From contig JAGHHB010000090.1 of the NCBI GenBank assembly GCA_017887885.1, positions 1 through 37,889 on the forward strand: 37,889 bases of DNA, written 5' to 3'. The notes beneath the pieces were generated by a model that ran no database searches, was not told the DNA's origin, and saw only the letters and a list, made by a program, of their open reading frames with translations. The stretch comes from Bacilli bacterium (GTDB taxonomy: Bacteria; Bacillota_I; Bacilli_A; RF39; UBA660). Positions within the stretch are counted from its first letter, which is position 1, and every line of letters begins with the position of its first letter. Below, one piece after another: positions 33,782 to 37,889 of the stretch. A program made the translations under genes and the position numbers.

Positions 33782-33810
33782 TTGTATTTTTATATAAAAA
33801 ATGTTATTAT
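33782..33810 (+). promoter_or_regulatory. Promoter of the thioredoxin-like gene
   Basis: TTGTAT (33782-33787), 17-base spacer, TATTAT (33805-33810) with TG-N just before the -10. It is back to back with the Tad-unit promoter. Confidence 0.55.
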
Positions 33811-33827
33811 TATATTAGGTGATTTAG

Positions 33828-34262
33828 GTGACAAGAAAAAAAATTATATTTTTGATACTAATATTTATCTTTTCTCTAATTTTAGTAATTATCATGCTAT
33901 CAGATAAGAATAATTTTATTTCTTTAAATTATCAGGACATAAAACAAAAAATTGCTAACAAGGAATCCTTTGTTTTATGTATTACTGCCACTGATTGCAT
34001 TCATTGTCAAGATTTTAAACCCAAACTAGAACAAGTTGCTAATAAGTATGATATCAATATTTACTATACTGAATATGATTTATTTAATGAAAATGATTAT
34101 AATAATTTTAAAAAAGATTTCAGTTTTGATGGTAGTACACCTACTACTATATTTTTCATAGATGGACAAGAAAAAACAACCGCTACTAGAATATATGGCG
34201 ATGTTTCAACTGATAAAATAATTAATAAATTAAAAAAGAATGGTTTTATAAATGAGCAATAA
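33828..34262 (+). CDS. Membrane-anchored thioredoxin-like protein with CxxC
   Basis: 144 aa. The start is GTG (33828) with AGGTGA five bases upstream. A signal anchor (residues ~5-24, IIFLILIFIFSLILVIIML) places the thioredoxin fold outside the membrane. FVLCITATDCIHCQDFKP holds the active site C-I-H-C (with preceding DxxxC context), and STPTTIFFIDGQ holds the cis-Pro loop (TP). This matches extracytoplasmic thiol-disulfide proteins such as bacteriocin-transport accessory proteins. It is divergent from the secretion locus, whose exported proteins are Cys-rich, so a role in their disulfide formation is plausible. It converges on trmL with two bases between stops. Confidence 0.82.
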   Translation: MTRKKIIFLILIFIFSLILVIIMLSDKNNFISLNYQDIKQKIANKESFVLCITATDCIHCQDFKPKLEQVANKYDINIYYTEYDLFNENDYNNFKKDFSFDGSTPTTIFFIDGQEKTTATRIYGDVSTDKIINKLKKNGFINEQ

Positions 34263-34264
34263 AA

Positions 34265-34774
34265 CTATTCTTTTATTAAATAATTTTCTCCTTTAAAAGG
34301 ATCTTTAGTTAAAAGATTATTAAAGTTTTGTTGTCTTAAAGCTTCATAGGTTACTATTGCAACACAATTAGCTAAATTTAAAGCTCTAATATTGATACTA
34401 GTTGGAATCCTATAGCAATTATCGATATTATTTTTCAGTATACTTTTAGGTATGCCTGTGCTTTCTTTTCCAAATATTAAATATATATTTTTATTTGGAT
34501 CACTAAAATCTATATCACTATAAGTTTTTGTTCCATATCGACTAAAAAAATATAAATCGCCACTATTCTTCTCTAAAAAATCGTCATAATCAAGATAAGT
34601 AGTATAATTAACCTTATCAATATAATTTGCAGCACTTCTTTTAATTTTTTTTTCGTCAAAAATAAAGCCAAATGGTTCAATTAGATGGAGATGGCTATTT
34701 GTTCCAGCACAAGTGCGCATAATATTGCCAGTATTTTCGGGTATTTCTGGTTCGTACAAAACAATATTAATCAT
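34265..34774 (-). CDS. trmL: tRNA (cytidine(34)-2'-O)-methyltransferase TrmL
   Basis: A SPOUT-class methyltransferase that modifies the wobble base of tRNA-Leu isoacceptors. It shows INIVLYEPEIPENTGNIMRTCAGT at the start, HLIEPFGF, then the knotted SAM-binding region LIFGKESTGIPKSIL and YRIPTSINIRALNLANCVAIVTYEALRQQ. Length 169 is normal. I start it at ATG 34774; the track's 34777 is a TTG. The start overlaps the stop of the upstream thioredoxin-fold gene, with ribosome site GGAAGGGA inside it, so the two are coupled. Confidence 0.95.
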   Translation of the reverse strand: MINIVLYEPEIPENTGNIMRTCAGTNSHLHLIEPFGFIFDEKKIKRSAANYIDKVNYTTYLDYDDFLEKNSGDLYFFSRYGTKTYSDIDFSDPNKNIYLIFGKESTGIPKSILKNNIDNCYRIPTSINIRALNLANCVAIVTYEALRQQNFNNLLTKDPFKGENYLIKE

Positions 34775-35282
34775 CAATTATCCCTTCCTGTTCAAGATAC
34801 TCTTCAACTTTATCAATATCATAGTCATCATCTTTTACTGAATACATACTTACAATTTCTCCATCTTTAAATATTGTTATGGATGGCAAATTAGTTATAT
34901 CTGTTTCTTCGAATTGATATGTTTCTTTGAGTTTTTTTATTTTCTTTGTATCATTTAATTCAGATGTTAAATCTAAATATAGAATGTTATTTCTGAGTGA
35001 TTCTCTCACGATCATATCTTTAAATTTGATTTCAAATTCTCGAACTATCGCATCATCTAGAAAAGAAGAATATATAATACAATCTTTATTTTCTATAAGA
35101 TAATTTTCTAACTCATTATAATTAATAACTTGCATATATTTATCCATTATTGGTGTTGATAACTGCTTACTTTCATAAGTACTATACCACATATAAAAAT
35201 AAATAATTAAAATAACCGATATTATCAATATCACTGATAATAAAATATAATTTTTTAGTGGAATATTTTTTTCTTTATCCAT
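34767..35282 (-). CDS. Membrane-anchored thioredoxin-fold protein lacking CxxC
   Basis: 171 aa from ATG 35282. The track's start (35294) contains the GGAGG ribosome site of the real one. A helix at residues ~14-34 (ILLSVILIISVILIIYFYMWY) precedes a thioredoxin-like domain with CIIYSSFLDDAIVREFEIKF at the active-site position, without CxxC, and the cis-Pro loop NLPSITIFKDGEIV near residue 140. A similar domain occurs in the divergent neighbour at 33828, which keeps its cysteines. Without them it is probably a binding or scaffold protein, not an oxidoreductase. It is translated together with trmL. Confidence 0.75.
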   Translation of the reverse strand: MDKEKNIPLKNYILLSVILIISVILIIYFYMWYSTYESKQLSTPIMDKYMQVINYNELENYLIENKDCIIYSSFLDDAIVREFEIKFKDMIVRESLRNNILYLDLTSELNDTKKIKKLKETYQFEETDITNLPSITIFKDGEIVSMYSVKDDDYDIDKVEEYLEQEGIIDD

Positions 35283-35299
35283 GTTAGCCTCCATATAAT

Positions 35300-35328
35300 A
35301 TTGTATCAGTTTATGTGTTTTTTTTCAA
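35300..35328 (-). promoter_or_regulatory. Promoter of the thioredoxin-fold/trmL unit
   Basis: Minus strand TTGAAA (35323-35328), 17-base spacer, TACAAT (35300-35305) with TGA before the -10. Ribosome site GGAGG follows closely. Confidence 0.7.
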
Positions 35329-35357
35329 GAAAATTATATGAAAAAAAATGTCATTTA

Positions 35358-35366
35358 TGATATAAT
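35358..35366 (+). promoter_or_regulatory. Extended -10 promoter of queH
   Basis: TGATATAAT, a consensus -10 (35361-35366) with TG one base upstream. No good -35 at 17 bases. Transcription would start near 35373, leaving a very short leader. Confidence 0.5.
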
Positions 35367-35381
35367 ATTCTTGTTTAGTAA

Positions 35382-35999
35382 ATGGTGGTGATTTTTATAA
35401 AAAACAATTATAGTATTATTTGCGAAGAAATTCTAAATAATTTTAAAGAAAAGAAAAAACTATTACTGCACAGCTGCTGTGCGCCATGCAGTAGCTATGT
35501 CATTAGCTATCTAACAAATTTTTTTGATATAACTGTTTTATACTATAATCCAAATATTTATCCTTATGAAGAATATGAAAAAAGAAAAAACGAACAATTG
35601 CGACTAATTAAAAGTTTAAAAACAAAAAACAAAATATCTTTTATAGACTGTGACTATGATAATGATAAATATATCTTACTAATTAAAGGTTTAGAAAAGG
35701 AAAAAGAAAAAGGAAAAAGATGTAATATCTGTTACCAAATGAGAATGGAAAAAGCAGCCGTACTAGCTAAAAAGGGTAACTATGATTATTTCTGTACAAC
35801 ACTATCAGTTAGTCCATATAAAAATGTCAATCTTATAAATGAAATTGGTGAAAATTTAGCTAAAAAATATGATATAAAATGGTTATATTCAGACTTTAAA
35901 AAGAAAGATGGCTATAAAAAATCTATTCTTTTATCACAAAAATATAATTTATACCGTCAAGACTACTGTGGTTGTATTTATTCAAAAAGACAAACTTAA
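35382..35999 (+). CDS. queH: Epoxyqueuosine reductase QueH
   Basis: QueH reduces epoxyqueuosine to queuosine in tRNA, the last step of queuosine synthesis. Family marks: LLLHSCCAPCSSYVISYL (adjacent Cys pair), YYNPNIYPYEEYEKRKNEQ, RCNICYQMRMEKAA, DYFCTTLSVSPYKNV, and DYCGCIYSKRQ. All conserved Cys are present and the length (~205) is normal. The start is uncertain: ATG 35382 and two GTGs following it have no upstream ribosome site, whereas GGTGGTG is placed for an unusual ATA start at 35397 (IKNNYSIICEEIL), which is where homologues usually begin. Terminated by a hairpin just after the stop. Confidence 0.93.
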   Translation: MVVIFIKNNYSIICEEILNNFKEKKKLLLHSCCAPCSSYVISYLTNFFDITVLYYNPNIYPYEEYEKRKNEQLRLIKSLKTKNKISFIDCDYDNDKYILLIKGLEKEKEKGKRCNICYQMRMEKAAVLAKKGNYDYFCTTLSVSPYKNVNLINEIGENLAKKYDIKWLYSDFKKKDGYKKSILLSQKYNLYRQDYCGCIYSKRQT

Positions 36000-36033
36000 A
36001 GATTGCAATTTTATCATAGAGCAATCTTTTTTT
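35998..36033 (+). terminator. queH intrinsic terminator
   Basis: AAAGATTGC (35998-36006) pairs with GCAATCTTT (36021-36029) around a 14-base loop, and a T run continues to 36033. The TAA stop overlaps the stem base. Confidence 0.85.
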
Positions 36034-36143
36034 ATTTAATTATTAATTTTTAAAGAAAAAAAAGAAATTACCACTTCAAAAATTATCAATAAAATGTGCT
36101 AACTTCTTCTTACACATAACTAAAATATAACTACATAAATATT

Positions 36144-36998
36144 TTACTTATTTTTTATCAATATAATAGCCGCAATAACAACTGCTACAGCTAATATTAG
36201 ACAAATTGTTCCAATTATAATGTATTTATTTTGTGCAAAACCAGCAGAATTATTTCTAACCATGTTAGGCTGAATACCTCGTGCATCTATTCCAATAGCA
36301 TTAGCTAAATTTTGATCTTTTACCACTGCTAATTTTTCAGCTTGAGGATTTTGATTTGGTAAAGAAAAATCAGAAGAGTTTGCCATTTTATTATGGATCT
36401 CTGAAGTGTCATAAATAGTGGTACCATTAATGTTATTATTTGGATTAGTTAGAGTAACTAAATTATCACGTACCACATTAGTATCTTGTTGGGGTTGAGA
36501 AATAGAATTTAAATTATCTGGTATAGTCCATACGGGAATTTCACTATTAATTCCAGTATCACTTACTAAATATTCTTTATAAAATTTAATAGATAACTCT
36601 ACTAAATCTTTACTGGTAATGGCAATAGAGCAACTAGCATAATACTCCTGCTGATTAAAATCAGGAATATTATTAAATATTTTTATTCCTAGCCTATTTG
36701 AAAAATCTTCAATTAATTTATGTGCTTCGCCACCTTTATTGAATTCGGATGGTAATAAGATAACAATGTTATAAACAAGGTTGCTTAATTTATTCTTTTC
36801 TTCTAGATTAATATTTTCAATAAAATTCTTTCCTTCGGAATTGGTAATAATTCTAGATACAAAAATCTGTCTATTTACTTCGTTTTCGTCGACAGAATAA
36901 ATCAAATATTCTTTTTCCTCATAAACAAATCCGACTATAGTATTAGCCTGTTTTTGAACATTAGTATTTTTATCAAACAAAACAAAACTTTTATTCAT
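36144..36998 (-). CDS. Tail-anchored protein of unknown function
   Basis: 284 aa. The N-terminal ~160 residues are a soluble alpha/beta domain: FVLFDKNTNVQKQANTIVGFVYEEKEYLIYSVDENEVNRQIFVSRI resembles the short DUF1292-type beta module (tentative). A Gln/Asn/Pro-rich linker (~175-255) follows. One C-terminal helix, IIIGTICLILAVAVVIAAIILI, ends in KNK. No signal peptide, so it should be anchored by its C-terminus with the bulk in the cytoplasm. It has a strong promoter and ribosome site (GAGGAGGAAC) and is transcribed in the same direction as, and downstream of, the rRNA genes, separated by a terminator. I cannot assign a function. Confidence 0.7.
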   Translation of the reverse strand: MNKSFVLFDKNTNVQKQANTIVGFVYEEKEYLIYSVDENEVNRQIFVSRIITNSEGKNFIENINLEEKNKLSNLVYNIVILLPSEFNKGGEAHKLIEDFSNRLGIKIFNNIPDFNQQEYYASCSIAITSKDLVELSIKFYKEYLVSDTGINSEIPVWTIPDNLNSISQPQQDTNVVRDNLVTLTNPNNNINGTTIYDTSEIHNKMANSSDFSLPNQNPQAEKLAVVKDQNLANAIGIDARGIQPNMVRNNSAGFAQNKYIIIGTICLILAVAVVIAAIILIKNK

Positions 36999-37037
36999 AA
37001 AAGTTCCTCCTCATAAACTATCATCTATTATGAGCTA

Positions 37038-37066
37038 ATTGTAACATAAATTTATATTTTAAACAA
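37038..37066 (-). promoter_or_regulatory. Promoter of the tail-anchored protein gene
   Basis: Minus strand TTGTTT (37061-37066), 17-base spacer, TACAAT (37038-37043) with TG-N before it. Confidence 0.65.
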
Positions 37067-37094
37067 GATATTTTTTAAAATTTGACATTTTTTT

Positions 37095-37131
37095 AAATAA
37101 AAAAATTTATATCTTTATCTAGATATAAATT
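37095..37131 (-). terminator. rRNA operon terminator
   Basis: Minus strand AATTTATATCT (37121-37131), six-base loop, AGATATAAATT (37104-37114), followed by TTTTTTATTT. It follows the 3' end of 5S rRNA by ~15 bases. Confidence 0.75.
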
Positions 37132-37144
37132 AAATAAAAAAATA

Positions 37145-37251
37145 TTGGCAACGACCTATTTTAGCGAAAATCACTATCTTCGGCGCTGAAGTGTTTAACT
37201 TCTGTGTTCGGGATGGGAACAGGTGAACCACTTCGCAATAATCACCAATAT
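37145..37251 (-). rRNA. rrf: 5S ribosomal RNA
   Basis: The minus strand reads TTGGTGATTATTGCGAAGTG at the 5' end, then CCCATCCCGAACACAGAAGTTAA, the universally conserved loop A/helix III region, and ends GGTCGTTGCCAA. The ends are complementary (TTGG/CCAA), closing helix I. It lies ~55 bases after the 23S 3' end. No tRNA lies between. Confidence 0.93.
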
Positions 37252-37307
37252 AATAGTAAATAATAGTTCTCTGAAAACATGATAATGTGGTTAATCAAAT
37301 TAAATAA

Positions 37308-37889
<582 letters not shown>

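Noticed and set aside
37252-37307. tRNA between 23S and 5S
   Set aside because: Only ~55 AT-rich bases lie between, with no cloverleaf or TpsiC motif.

Overview
The window is a very AT-rich stretch of a Gram-positive-type bacterial chromosome. It has lipoproteins with LSGC/LTGC lipoboxes and no outer-membrane genes. A full-length pyruvate:ferredoxin oxidoreductase points to anaerobic metabolism. Sporulation gene yunB, epoxyqueuosine reductase queH, trmL and SufB fit a low-GC anaerobic Bacillota, perhaps an Erysipelotrichales or RF39/'Mollicutes-like' gut lineage; the lineage is inference. TGA is used as a real stop (ends of the TadE-like, TadZ-like and 591-aa genes), so the mycoplasma code is unlikely. 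Nearly everything lies on the minus strand. The window begins in the 3' end of an IS30-type transposase gene and ends inside a 23S rRNA gene.

Layout, left to right: (1) 1-151, transposase remnant. (2) 200-6419, minus-strand group: PFOR, a 53-aa acidic ORF, a 446-aa unknown protein and a J-domain protein; the J-domain gene also has its own promoter. (3) 6530-13465, ordinary cellular genes: Thr/Asp-rich lipoprotein, asnS with an upstream XRE regulator, ssb, a sufB/amidase pair, yunB and a rhodanese. (4) 13555-33710, about 20 kb: the remarkable part, a secretion or pilus locus. (5) 33828-36998: membrane-anchored thioredoxin, trmL, a second thioredoxin-fold protein, queH and a tail-anchored protein. 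(6) 37145 to end: 5S and partial 23S rRNA.

The 20-kb locus joins two machines that are usually separate. Its promoter-proximal half is a Tad/Flp-type pilus set: CpaB-like SAF protein, CpaF/TadA ATPase, TadB, TadC, a 53-aa Flp-like pilin missed by the ORF track, a TadE-like pseudopilin and a TadZ/CpaE-like protein, led by three exported Cys-containing proteins. Its distal half is a type IV secretion set of the kind found in Gram-positive conjugative elements: two VirB2-like proteins, VirB6-like, PrgI-like, a VirB4 encoded as two ORFs, a SpoIID-CHAP wall-remodelling fusion, a lipoprotein and a VirD4/TraG coupling ATPase. No relaxase, oriT, integrase or prepilin peptidase is visible, and the flanks are housekeeping genes. 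This looks like a resident chromosomal export, adhesion or DNA-uptake apparatus rather than a mobile element.

Promoters and hairpin terminators that I can place divide the locus into about four transcription units: Tad unit, small VirB2-like pilin, T4SS core, and virD4. A divergent gene for a membrane-anchored CxxC thioredoxin sits at its upstream end, and several exported components are rich in cysteine, which suggests a linked disulfide-folding function.
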